From assembly GCA_028284145.1 (NCBI GenBank), contig JANQSH010000205.1:61146-125145 (forward strand): DNA of 64,000 nt. Reading direction: 5' to 3'. Shown piece by piece: positions 54,331-61,988 of the stretch. The notes below the pieces were generated by a model that made no database searches, had not been told where the DNA came from, and worked only from the letters and a program-made list of their open reading frames with translations. Source of the DNA: Planctomycetaceae bacterium (GTDB lineage: Bacteria; Planctomycetota; Planctomycetia; Planctomycetales; Planctomycetaceae). A program made the translations under genes and the position numbers. The stretch's first letter is position 1, and each line of letters starts with the position of its first letter.

Positions 54331-54747
54331 ATGAATGCACAGGTAGCAGCACTGGTGACTTTCACCACTCTGTTTGTGCTGATCTGGGAAAGTGACTCCC
54401 CCCCGGCAAAAGCAGAAGAGGCTCCAAAAGCGGTTGAGCAGACAACCATTTGCCCACCCGAAGCACGCCCCATTGTCGCCGTCGCTGTTATTCCGGTCAC
54501 AAATCACCAGTCCACCTCACTGCCTGAGCGCGTGGCGACTACAGACAAGATGGACAGACAGTTGCTCTCTGACGAGTCGCGCGAAGCGATCGGACGGATT
54601 TTCAGGCAGAGTCTTCAATCGGCAGCTCATCGCAGCGGAGTCGTATCTGCACTGAATAATCTCGAACAGGATATTCGTCGGTTGCTTCCGAGTTACCGCA
54701 CAAGTCGCCAGAAGCCTCGGCTGAACCGGGATTGGGTCTGGCAATAG
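54331..54747 (+). CDS. Small secreted protein flanked by two repeat copies
   Basis: 138 aa, starting immediately after repeat copy 8 and stopping at the first bases of copy 9. A signal-type N-terminus, 'MNAQVAALVTFTTLFVLIW', is followed by a Pro/Ala/Glu-rich linker and a helical C-terminal part ('SREAIGRIFRQSLQSAAHR', 'VSALNNLEQDIRRLLPSY'). No recognised family. The RBS and the stop codon are provided by, or abut, the repeat sequences, an unusual arrangement for a real gene, so I hold this call at moderate confidence. Confidence 0.6.
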   Translation: MNAQVAALVTFTTLFVLIWESDSPPAKAEEAPKAVEQTTICPPEARPIVAVAVIPVTNHQSTSLPERVATTDKMDRQLLSDESREAIGRIFRQSLQSAAHRSGVVSALNNLEQDIRRLLPSYRTSRQKPRLNRDWVWQ

Positions 54748-54815
54748 AGCGTACTTCTGTGCCGCAATGAACGTCGTCAGGCCTGCAAATACAGGCCCCC
54801 CACGAGCCAGTGACA
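54746..54815 (-). repeat. Dispersed ~100-bp intergenic repeat, copy 9 (truncated)
   Basis: A shortened reverse-oriented copy: 'agagcgtacttctgtgccgc', core 'ggcctgcaaatacaggcc', then 'cacgagccagtgacatcac'. About 10 bases of the palindromic end and the far end are missing. Same orientation as copy 8, with the 138-aa ORF between them. Confidence 0.8.
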
Positions 54816-54858
54816 TCACTGCAATCGCAAACGCCTCAATTACAAGTACAGCTTGCGG

Positions 54859-56418
54859 TCAGGCCGACTCCTGTTTCCGTCGACGCAGGATGATCGCCAG
54901 CAATACCACGGCCAGCACGATCACACTCAGCAGTACGATCGGAGGTTGAAAACCGGATGAATCCGCTTCCCTGGCCAACATCGCCGGTGAATCGAATTGA
55001 ACGTCTTCGAGTGTTACCTCTTCCTCAATTCCATTGGGATTGATCGAGTTCGCAAATGCCAGCAACTCCACATCATCCAGTTCCTCGTCCGCTGGTGGCG
55101 GAGGTGCAATCGTAACCTCTTCGTCGTTTTCGTCATTGGGAAAGATTAAAGCTGGAAGATTGGAGGACTGATCCGGAGCGTCAATAACCAGTTCTTCCAC
55201 AGAAGCGTTGGGTTGCTCGGACAATGTGGGCGCGGGGATTGTGAGATCTGTTTCTTCTGCATCCACGGGAACCTGCAAGCCACGATTGCTGAATGCCCGG
55301 GGAGGAACGTCTTCGGTATCGACAATCATCGAAGGAGTGTTCGCTCCAATGCCCGATTCCGGTTGGGCAGGAGCAGAGATCTCTGCCGGCTGCACAGGCA
55401 CGGTCGGTAGCGATGTTTCAAAATCCTCGAGTGCCGGCGGGATACCGGGAGTTCCGCGGTCGAAACCCGGATTCTCGGGGACAGTGCTGGAATCGGTCGG
55501 TAATTCCGGCGCCTGAAAAGCGTTGTCGCTGGCCTCCGGATTGAATGGTGACTCGTCAACAGAATTCACTGACTCATCGGGAATTTCGAGTGCAGGAGGT
55601 TTTTTCAATTCTTCGTCGCTCTGTCCCGGCTTCGGTTCCACGGGAATGTCCGTGAAGCCATCGTCGACCGGAAGCTCAAGTGCCTTGATGCCACTTGACG
55701 GAGTTTCCGGAAAAACGAACGGGTTCTCATCGGTATCCGGTCGGCGCAATTTGGGTTGAAACGTTACGCCCCTTCCACCCTCTCCATTCCGTTGAATCTC
55801 CTCCTTGAGTCGCTCAATTGCCGTTCGCGACTGTTTGTCTGTCGGCGCGAAGGGGGAGTCCTGCATCGGCACATTGCCTGATGTCTCCAGGCTTTCACGC
55901 GATGGGGTTTGCGGAATTGTGTTTCGCCGCTCATCAACGCCAGATGACTGCTTCAGGGCTGGCTCCGAATCCCCTTGGTTTAATCCCTCTTCACGATCCA
56001 TGAAAGGATCACCCGCGATACTGCCGTCCTGCGAGCGTTTTCGGAACAGTTTGGTCACCACATTGTCATAGACACGCTGGTCATTTTCTGCGTTGCGACA
56101 ATTCGGCCCGTTTCGACGTGGCTCAAATTCTTCAAAGGGATTGGCTTCGGCAACCCTGGGGCCACTCGAATGAGTCTTCGGAGCTACAGCCGCCGAGTTC
56201 TCGAAACTGGCATGGTTGTCCTGGCAATCCCTCACGTATTGCGGTGTACATGCATCGCAAACCGGCTTGAGAATGCGTTTGCAATACTTGCCCGGGCCAT
56301 GCGCACAACCCGTAATGAACAAGGCCATTGCCCCGATCGTGGTCAGACTTGCAAAGAAAAGGGGGGTTGATTTCAGGTTGAATTTCACCGATTCGATCCT
56401 TGAATTGAATTCTGCCAC
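54859..56418 (-). CDS. Large acidic, Pro-rich lipoprotein with C-terminal membrane helix
   Basis: 519 aa. A signal-like segment ends in 'LTTIGAMALFITGCAHGPG' (lipobox-type Cys about residue 38), followed by a Cys-containing stretch 'CKRILKPVCDACTPQYVRDC'. A very long low-complexity region rich in Pro, Glu, Ser and Asp then runs to about residue 470. The C-terminus has a membrane helix, 'IVLLSVIVLAVVLLAIIL', and a short basic tail 'RRRKQESA'. A lipid-anchored N-terminus combined with a C-terminal helix would place the disordered middle across an envelope gap. No enzyme motif. Confidence 0.75.
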   Translation of the reverse strand: MAEFNSRIESVKFNLKSTPLFFASLTTIGAMALFITGCAHGPGKYCKRILKPVCDACTPQYVRDCQDNHASFENSAAVAPKTHSSGPRVAEANPFEEFEPRRNGPNCRNAENDQRVYDNVVTKLFRKRSQDGSIAGDPFMDREEGLNQGDSEPALKQSSGVDERRNTIPQTPSRESLETSGNVPMQDSPFAPTDKQSRTAIERLKEEIQRNGEGGRGVTFQPKLRRPDTDENPFVFPETPSSGIKALELPVDDGFTDIPVEPKPGQSDEELKKPPALEIPDESVNSVDESPFNPEASDNAFQAPELPTDSSTVPENPGFDRGTPGIPPALEDFETSLPTVPVQPAEISAPAQPESGIGANTPSMIVDTEDVPPRAFSNRGLQVPVDAEETDLTIPAPTLSEQPNASVEELVIDAPDQSSNLPALIFPNDENDEEVTIAPPPPADEELDDVELLAFANSINPNGIEEEVTLEDVQFDSPAMLAREADSSGFQPPIVLLSVIVLAVVLLAIILRRRKQESA

Positions 56419-56628
56419 GCGCTTTGTCAGTCACACAGATGCAGAACGAGAATGGACTCTGTCTCAAGAATCGACAGTGCTGGCTGTAGGGCCTTAAACG
56501 AGCCAACCGAATGTGCCGACTTTACCCGATATCCGGGTCAGTCAGTTAAAACAGGTAATCGGTTCGGATCATGCTGATTTTTTGGACAAATCGCCGCCGC
56601 AAGCGGCAACTGCAATCATTACAAAAGG

Positions 56629-57972
56629 TTATGATCGGTCGAGTGTGAATCGGACGGCAGAGGCCAGCCGCCGCATTCCTTCGTCAATTCCTTCTGGAGT
56701 CTGCACGCCGAAGCTCAGACGCATGTGGTTCGTTGGTGGAGACGCATTCACGCCGGTCATCGAATCTGTTGCGGAGGGGTAACACAATTCACCCGGAACA
56801 TACATCACCTCATCCACCTGGGCGGCACGCTGGAAAAGTTCGCTTTCAAAACTGGTTTCGATTTCCTCCGGCAGCGTCATCCAGACATACAATCCCCCAT
56901 GAGGATGCACCCAGTCGACACCATCCAGTCCCGAAAAATAATCGTCGGCGGCGGCGAGCATGGCGTCCCGTTTTTCCCGATAAGAGTTCCGGAGCATCTC
57001 CACATGCGTCTCGAACAATCCCTGCTCATGCACAATAGCCAGCAGGTTCTGATTGAAATTCGCACTTCCGAAATCCTCATTGCCTTTGCGATCGCAAATG
57101 GGAGTGACCAGTGATTTCGGCACGGCACCAAAACCAACACGCAAGCCAGGCGAGTACGATTTGGAAAACGTCAATGCCTGAATGACCGATTCGCGCGATT
57201 CATCGAAACTCCAGACGCTGGGCAGAACCGGACCATCGTAATGGAGTTCGCGGTAGGCCGTATCTTCCAGAATGAAAATTTTCTGGTTCTTCGACCAGCG
57301 ACCGGCAATGTCCACGACACGCTCGCGTCGTTCGGCAGAAAGACTGAGGCCGCTCGGATTTTCGTAATAGCTCACCAGATAAATCAGCTTGACGCGATCG
57401 AGTTTCCCCTGCGACTCAAGTTCCGCCAGTTTTTGTTCCAGCGCATCCATGCACATGCCGTCCTGGTCAGTCTTCACAGCGACCGCCTGAGCACCCAGGC
57501 CATTCAATGTTCCGAGGAACACAAAGTAGGTCGGCGCGGCGACGAGACAAATGTCCTCGGGATCAAGCAGGATTTCTCCCACGAGAGAAAGTAACTGTTG
57601 CGAACCGGTCGTCAGCACAATCTGCTCGGACTCCAGCCCGAGATCCTTGACCGAGCATTTTTCCAACCGTGCGAGATACTTCAGCAACTGTTCTCTCAAA
57701 CGGAGAGAACCGGCTGTCGTTCCGTATTGCAAGGCATGTCGCGCAACGGCGGGATCGCGGAGCAGATCGGCGACGGCAGATTGTGTTTCTTCGACGGGAA
57801 GTGTAACGGGATCGACCAGTCCGGCAGCCAGAGAGATGACATCCGGATTCTCGACCGCCTGTTGCATGAGGAAACTGATCGCCTGCCGCGAAGCCCAATG
57901 CCAGCGTCGAGACAGAACAACGGGAGGAGAGGTTCGTGTTTTCTGTGGGGACACCGATTGGGACGAAGACAT
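56629..57972 (-). CDS. PLP-dependent aminotransferase (MocR/LysN-like, without HTH)
   Basis: 447 aa, class I/II fold. Motifs: 'DVISLAAGLVDPVTLPVEE' near residue 40, 'LQYGTTAGSLRLREQLLKYL', 'IVLTTGSQQLLSLVGEILLDP', 'LIYLVSYYENPSGLSLS' with the PLP-binding Asn/Tyr, and the Schiff-base Lys in 'QALTFSKSYSPGLRVGFGAV'. It resembles 2-aminoadipate/aromatic aminotransferase-like proteins and lacks the MocR N-terminal winged helix. It follows sufS on the same strand with a 98-base gap. The substrate cannot be read from the sequence. Confidence 0.9.
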   Translation of the reverse strand: MSSSQSVSPQKTRTSPPVVLSRRWHWASRQAISFLMQQAVENPDVISLAAGLVDPVTLPVEETQSAVADLLRDPAVARHALQYGTTAGSLRLREQLLKYLARLEKCSVKDLGLESEQIVLTTGSQQLLSLVGEILLDPEDICLVAAPTYFVFLGTLNGLGAQAVAVKTDQDGMCMDALEQKLAELESQGKLDRVKLIYLVSYYENPSGLSLSAERRERVVDIAGRWSKNQKIFILEDTAYRELHYDGPVLPSVWSFDESRESVIQALTFSKSYSPGLRVGFGAVPKSLVTPICDRKGNEDFGSANFNQNLLAIVHEQGLFETHVEMLRNSYREKRDAMLAAADDYFSGLDGVDWVHPHGGLYVWMTLPEEIETSFESELFQRAAQVDEVMYVPGELCYPSATDSMTGVNASPPTNHMRLSFGVQTPEGIDEGMRRLASAVRFTLDRS

Positions 57973-58070
57973 AAGCAGTTTCCTCTACGGGGTATGGGAG
58001 TCACAACATGTGTCCCCGCTTTATGGTTCGGCAACAGAACAAATGCGTCAAGAGTAGAGGCTGGAATGTG

Positions 58071-59330
58071 TTACACCAGCCTTAATTTTTCCCGCGCGAA
58101 ATGAATCGCGTCAACGAGACGATCAACATCATCCAGCGTATTGTAAACGCCAAAACTGGCACGCGTTGTTGCGGATACGCCCAGCAAATCGTGCAAAGGC
58201 ATCGTGCAATGATGCCCATGTCGCACAAAAACGCCACGTCGATCCAGCAGCACAGCCAGGTCTTCCGAGTGTACGCCTTCCAGTGTCATGCTGATAATCG
58301 CCCCGCGATGTTCGAGCCCCGGTCCATGGCAGACGAATCCGGGGACTTCATCCTGTAAACGTGCGAGAGCATGTTCCAGGAGTCGTCGTTCGTGCGCATG
58401 GATGGCATCGAAGGAAAGCTGATTGACGAAATCGATAGCCGCCCCAAGTGCAATGGCTTGCGCGATCGGTAAAGTGCCGGCCTCAAACCTGGCCGGCAAT
58501 TCCGCCCAGGTCGATTTCTCTTTGAACACGCGGTCAATCATGTGTCCACCGGTGAGGAAAGGGTCCATTTCCCTGAGCAGCTCACGCCGACCGTACAAAA
58601 CTCCCACACCACTTGGGCCGTAGATCTTGTGGCCGGAAAAGGTGAGAAAATCGATCCCCGCTTTCCGGACATCAACCGGCATGTGGGGGACACTTTGTGC
58701 ACCGTCGACCAGAATCAACGCGCCAACCTGCTTGCCTCTCCTGGCCAGTTCCTCTACCGGGTTGATCGTTCCCAACACGTTGGACATGCCGGTAACTGCG
58801 ATGATCGCCGTCTTTTCAGTCAGGCAGTTGTCCAGTTCCTGTATGTCGAGGCGACCATCATCTGTCAATGGGATGTAGCGGACCGATGCGCCGGTTTCAT
58901 TCGCGATCTGCTGCCAGGGAACGATGTTGGCGTGATGTTCCATCTCATTGAGCAGAATTTCATCGCCCGGCCTGAGAAACTTTCGGCCCCAACTGTCAGC
59001 CACCAGATTGATCGACATCGTCGTGCCACTGGTGAAGACGATTTCACTGATCTCTTCCGCGTTGATCAGATCGCGAACTTTCTCGCGTGTTGCTTCGAGT
59101 TCTTCATCCACCCGTGCGCCAAACTGATACACGCCCCGATAGGCATTGGCGTAATACTGTTCGTAACACTCTCGTTCCTTGTCGATTACAACGCGTGGCT
59201 TTTGTGCAGATGCAGCCGTATCGAGAAATGTTACCGGTCGACCGTTGGTCAACGGCTGATCGAAGACAGGGAACTCACCTCGGATTGTGTCGGCATCGAA
59301 AGAGGTTGTCCTGGGTTGGCTGGACATCAC
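58071..59330 (-). CDS. sufS: Cysteine desulfurase, SufS type
   Basis: 419 aa. Takes sulfur from cysteine for Fe-S cluster assembly. The PLP Lys is in 'FLTFSGHKIYGPSGVGVLYG'. The catalytic Cys is in 'VRHGHHCTMPLHDLLGV' (about residue 370), the short-loop form typical of SufS/group II enzymes. N-terminal 'FPVFDQPLTNGRPVTFLDTAASAQKPR' features (read in parts) match. It overlaps sufE by 4 nt. SufB, SufC and SufD are not encoded in this window. Confidence 0.95.
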   Translation of the reverse strand: MMSSQPRTTSFDADTIRGEFPVFDQPLTNGRPVTFLDTAASAQKPRVVIDKERECYEQYYANAYRGVYQFGARVDEELEATREKVRDLINAEEISEIVFTSGTTMSINLVADSWGRKFLRPGDEILLNEMEHHANIVPWQQIANETGASVRYIPLTDDGRLDIQELDNCLTEKTAIIAVTGMSNVLGTINPVEELARRGKQVGALILVDGAQSVPHMPVDVRKAGIDFLTFSGHKIYGPSGVGVLYGRRELLREMDPFLTGGHMIDRVFKEKSTWAELPARFEAGTLPIAQAIALGAAIDFVNQLSFDAIHAHERRLLEHALARLQDEVPGFVCHGPGLEHRGAIISMTLEGVHSEDLAVLLDRRGVFVRHGHHCTMPLHDLLGVSATTRASFGVYNTLDDVDRLVDAIHFAREKLRLV

Positions 59331-59827
59331 GCTGCCTGTGCCGCGATCGCGCGGATTCGTTTGACCATTCCGAATAGCCCGTTGCGGCGTTGCGAACTCA
59401 AATGCCGATCAAGCCCCAATCGGGTAAAGATACCTTCCACATCCGCCTTCAGAATCTCCGACGGTGACTTCCCGGAATAGACGGCCAACAAAATGGCGAT
59501 CAGACCGTTGACGATCATCGCGTCACTTTCGGCTGTGATATTCACGCGTATTTCATCGGCATCATCCGGCCGTTGGAATTCAGCAATCAACCAGACATTG
59601 CTCTGACAGCCATGCACGCGGTTCTCTTCCACTTTGGCTTCAGGTGGCAATTTCTCCAGTTCAAACCCCAGGTCAATCAGAAAGTCGCATTGTCCCTCCC
59701 AATCTCCGAGCGCATCGAACTCGTCAATTAATTCTTCGACCGATATGAGGGGGGGCTGGTTCACTGGAATTCTCTGTTGCGGTCTCAACTGGGAAATTTC
59801 ATTTTTTGAAAGGGATTGGCAATACAT
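59327..59827 (-). CDS. sufE: SufE-family sulfur acceptor
   Basis: 166 aa from ATG 59825-59827; a TTG at 59869 overlapping the mrp stop is the alternative. SufE takes persulfide sulfur from SufS through its conserved Cys, present in 'ENRVHGCQSNVWLIAEF'. 'LIDEFDALGDWEGQCDFLID' (about residues 30-49) is the usual first helix, and 'DAMIVNGLIAILLAVYSGKSP' the helical core. The ~25-residue N-terminal extension is not conserved. It lies between mrp and sufS with overlaps at both ends, making a three-gene Fe-S operon. Confidence 0.93.
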   Translation of the reverse strand: MYCQSLSKNEISQLRPQQRIPVNQPPLISVEELIDEFDALGDWEGQCDFLIDLGFELEKLPPEAKVEENRVHGCQSNVWLIAEFQRPDDADEIRVNITAESDAMIVNGLIAILLAVYSGKSPSEILKADVEGIFTRLGLDRHLSSQRRNGLFGMVKRIRAIAAQAA

Positions 59828-59865
59828 CGTGGTGTCGATGACAATGCCGGTTCGCTCAGCATGTT

Positions 59866-60918
59866 TCAAATCACTTCGAGCGTCGGCATGCTGGGGGATT
59901 CCAGAATCTGCTTTGCGATGCGGATTGCCGTTTGTTCACACATTTGCAGTAATGGTTCCTGTGCCGGGTTGTCTTCGCTGAACAGCGAGGAAATCCGGCT
60001 TTCGTCGCCGCGAATCCGGATTTGCGGTTCGCTTGGGATCTCTCCAAGAAACGGTACTCCCAGTTCTTCTGCTTTGGCCTTCGCACCGCCACGCCCGAAC
60101 ATCTCGCCGCTCATATTTTCGACCATCCCCAGAATCGGGATTTTCACCTGATTGAACATACTGATCGCTTTGACGGCATCCAGCAGCGCAACTTGTTGAG
60201 GTGTGCAAACCACCACGGCACCAGCGAGAGACACCATCTGTGACAACGTCAACGCGACATCGCCCGTTCCCGGCGGCATGTCGACAATTAAATAGTCGAG
60301 TTCTCCCCATTCGGTCTGCTGGAAAAACTGCGACAACAATTTGTGCAACATCGGACCACGCCAGATGACCGCCTGATCTTCCTCCACCATGAATCCGATG
60401 GACATCAGTTTCATGCCGTCTGCTTCGACAGGAACAATACGCTGAATCTTCTGGCCATTCTCCGCTTCAATCTCGATCGTTCCCGGCTGACCCGATGCTC
60501 CGACCAGATGGGGAATACTCGGGCCGTAGACATCCGCGTCCATCAGGCCGACTTTCGCGCCATAATACTTCAGCCCGTACGCCAGCGACGCTGCGATGGT
60601 GCTTTTGCCGACGCCTCCTTTACCACTTCCCACCGCGATCACATTCTTCGCTTTCAACCCAATGCGGCCTCCCGAATCTTTCCCTTTCACTTTCCATGTG
60701 AAGTCGACGGAGACCGGTCCGGCATCGCCCAGCCTGTTGTTGATCGCCTCGACGATGCGATCGCGATTCGGATAAGCGGGTGTGGGAAGCTCGACCATTA
60801 CACGGGGATCCCCACCCTCAGAATTCACTGACTTCACCATATTCAATTCGCCAAGAGAGCGGTCAAACTCGGGATCGACTACGGAAGAAATGGTTGACTG
60901 AAGCGTTTCGGAATTCAT
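59866..60918 (-). CDS. mrp: Mrp/NBP35-family P-loop ATPase without the CxxC motif
   Basis: 350 aa from ATG 60916-60918. An Fe-S cluster carrier of the ApbC/Mrp group. An N-terminal DUF59 (MIP18-type) domain covers about residues 1-90, then the Walker A 'VGSGKGGVGKSTIAASLA' and Walker B-like 'YLIVDMPPGTGDVALTLSQ'. Where many Mrp proteins have a C-terminal CxxC that holds a bridging cluster, this one reads 'ENMSGEMFGRGGAKAKAEELG'. Both cysteines are absent, as in other members that seem to use a different cluster site. It is first in the mrp-sufE-sufS operon. Confidence 0.92.
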   Translation of the reverse strand: MNSETLQSTISSVVDPEFDRSLGELNMVKSVNSEGGDPRVMVELPTPAYPNRDRIVEAINNRLGDAGPVSVDFTWKVKGKDSGGRIGLKAKNVIAVGSGKGGVGKSTIAASLAYGLKYYGAKVGLMDADVYGPSIPHLVGASGQPGTIEIEAENGQKIQRIVPVEADGMKLMSIGFMVEEDQAVIWRGPMLHKLLSQFFQQTEWGELDYLIVDMPPGTGDVALTLSQMVSLAGAVVVCTPQQVALLDAVKAISMFNQVKIPILGMVENMSGEMFGRGGAKAKAEELGVPFLGEIPSEPQIRIRGDESRISSLFSEDNPAQEPLLQMCEQTAIRIAKQILESPSMPTLEVI

Positions 60919-60983
60919 CTGTTCGGCTATCCGGAGAAAAAAGTGTATGACTGGTTCTGGCGGGATGTCGAGGTTGCCACCCT

Positions 60984-61088
60984 TGAGCAGTTTGCCATTT
61001 GGTGTGACGTCTCTGGCTCGTGGGGACCTGTGTTTGCAGGCTAAACGACACTCATCACTCATCGCGGCACAGAAGAGCGTAATGCGTT
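60984..61088 (+). repeat. Dispersed ~100-bp intergenic repeat, copy 10
   Basis: Forward-oriented copy upstream of mrp: 'gagcagtttgccatttggtg', core 'acctgtgtttgcaggct', ending 'gaagagcgtaatgcgtt'. It has a short 'catcactcatc' insertion relative to other copies. Confidence 0.8.
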
Positions 61089-61245
61089 CCTGGATGCTCT
61101 TCTCTCTTGTAACAGTCGCAACAATGCGAGGCAACGCTACCGCGCCCTTCAACGATGTAACGCAATTGTATTTTACGCTGGAAGTCAAATGGTGTCTCTC
61201 GTAAACCGAGTTGATCGGCAACTCAGGCCTCAATGCAATCGATCA

Positions 61246-61340
61246 GAGCCGTTGACTTTTTCGTGTCACGCTTCTGTCTCGTGAGAGCCGACATTTGCAG
61301 GCCAAAAACCGATTCTTCGTGGACACAGGAAAACGCTACA
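61246..61340 (+). repeat. Dispersed ~100-bp intergenic repeat, copy 11 (degenerate)
   Basis: Forward-oriented and clearly eroded: 'gagccgttgactttttcgtg', 'tctcgtgagagccgacattt', 'gcaggccaaaaaccgattct'. It sits about 160 bases from copy 10 in the same gap. Together they fill most of the 60919-61396 intergenic region; no gene is seen there. Confidence 0.6.
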
Positions 61341-61396
61341 TGCTTTTGTCATCAATTTTGGATGATGCACCTGTCGCATCGAATCCCTGGCTGGCG

Positions 61397-61936
61397 TTAT
61401 GGTTTTCCGTGGTCGGCCATTCTCCGCAGAATTGTGGCCAACTCATCGCCGGAAATGCGATCAGACAATATATCCGTCACGCCCAACTCGCGGAGCAGCC
61501 ATTCCATGCCATTCAATGATGGCGGGCCAATCGCCAGGATGACGCAATGGGGCTCATTGATGAGTTGCTGCGAGAGAAACTGCAAGTGACCGGCCGAGGT
61601 ATCATCCAGCACGAGACAAACGAGATCCCTCCCCTGATCGATTTTCTTCAGGCGATCTGTGACGGGGGGACGGGGAGGAACTGGGCGAACGGTCCCCGAT
61701 GGCGATGGGGCTACGCAGGCGGCATCTGCCAACTTGTGAAACCGTTCGCTGAGTCGCTGCCGCAAATCTGAAAGCGATGGGCTTTCCACCACATCGTATG
61801 CCACTCCATCAGACTTCGCCGAATCGTCCCTGAATTGACGGCGAAGTTCCGGAGTCCACCAGGGGTGAGGTTCATGCACAAGAATTCTGTGGCGAATCAA
61901 CATGCTTTTCATCTTCCGTGGATGCCAGCGGGACAT
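61397..61936 (-). CDS. Receiver-like (degenerate CheY-fold) protein next to a SpoIIE phosphatase
   Basis: 179 aa from ATG 61936 (61912 and 61903 possible). A disordered Ser/Pro region separates an N-terminal alpha/beta part ('MLIRHRILVHEPHPWW') from a C-terminal part resembling the second half of a response-regulator receiver: 'DLVCLVLDDTSAGHLQFL', 'PHCVILAIGPPSL', 'LLRELGVTDILSDRISGDEL', then a final helix. The phospho-acceptor Asp and partner residues of active receivers are not clear. It follows the SpoIIE/GAF phosphatase by 52 bases on the same strand, so the two are probably one signalling unit. Moderate confidence in the fold. Confidence 0.55.
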   Translation of the reverse strand: MSRWHPRKMKSMLIRHRILVHEPHPWWTPELRRQFRDDSAKSDGVAYDVVESPSLSDLRQRLSERFHKLADAACVAPSPSGTVRPVPPRPPVTDRLKKIDQGRDLVCLVLDDTSAGHLQFLSQQLINEPHCVILAIGPPSLNGMEWLLRELGVTDILSDRISGDELATILRRMADHGKP

Positions 61937-61988
61937 GTCGGCGCTGGCGACCGGGAATTCCGGCTTTTTTCTCTACAGTCTGCAGTCC

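Noticed and set aside
58542..59480. 312-aa open frame antisense to sufS/sufE
   Set aside because: sufS and sufE have complete active-site motifs on the other strand; the antisense frame has none.
60919..61233. 105-residue N-terminal extension of Mrp
   Set aside because: It translates repeat copy 10 and lacks DUF59 homology; the family starts at the ATG at 60916-60918.
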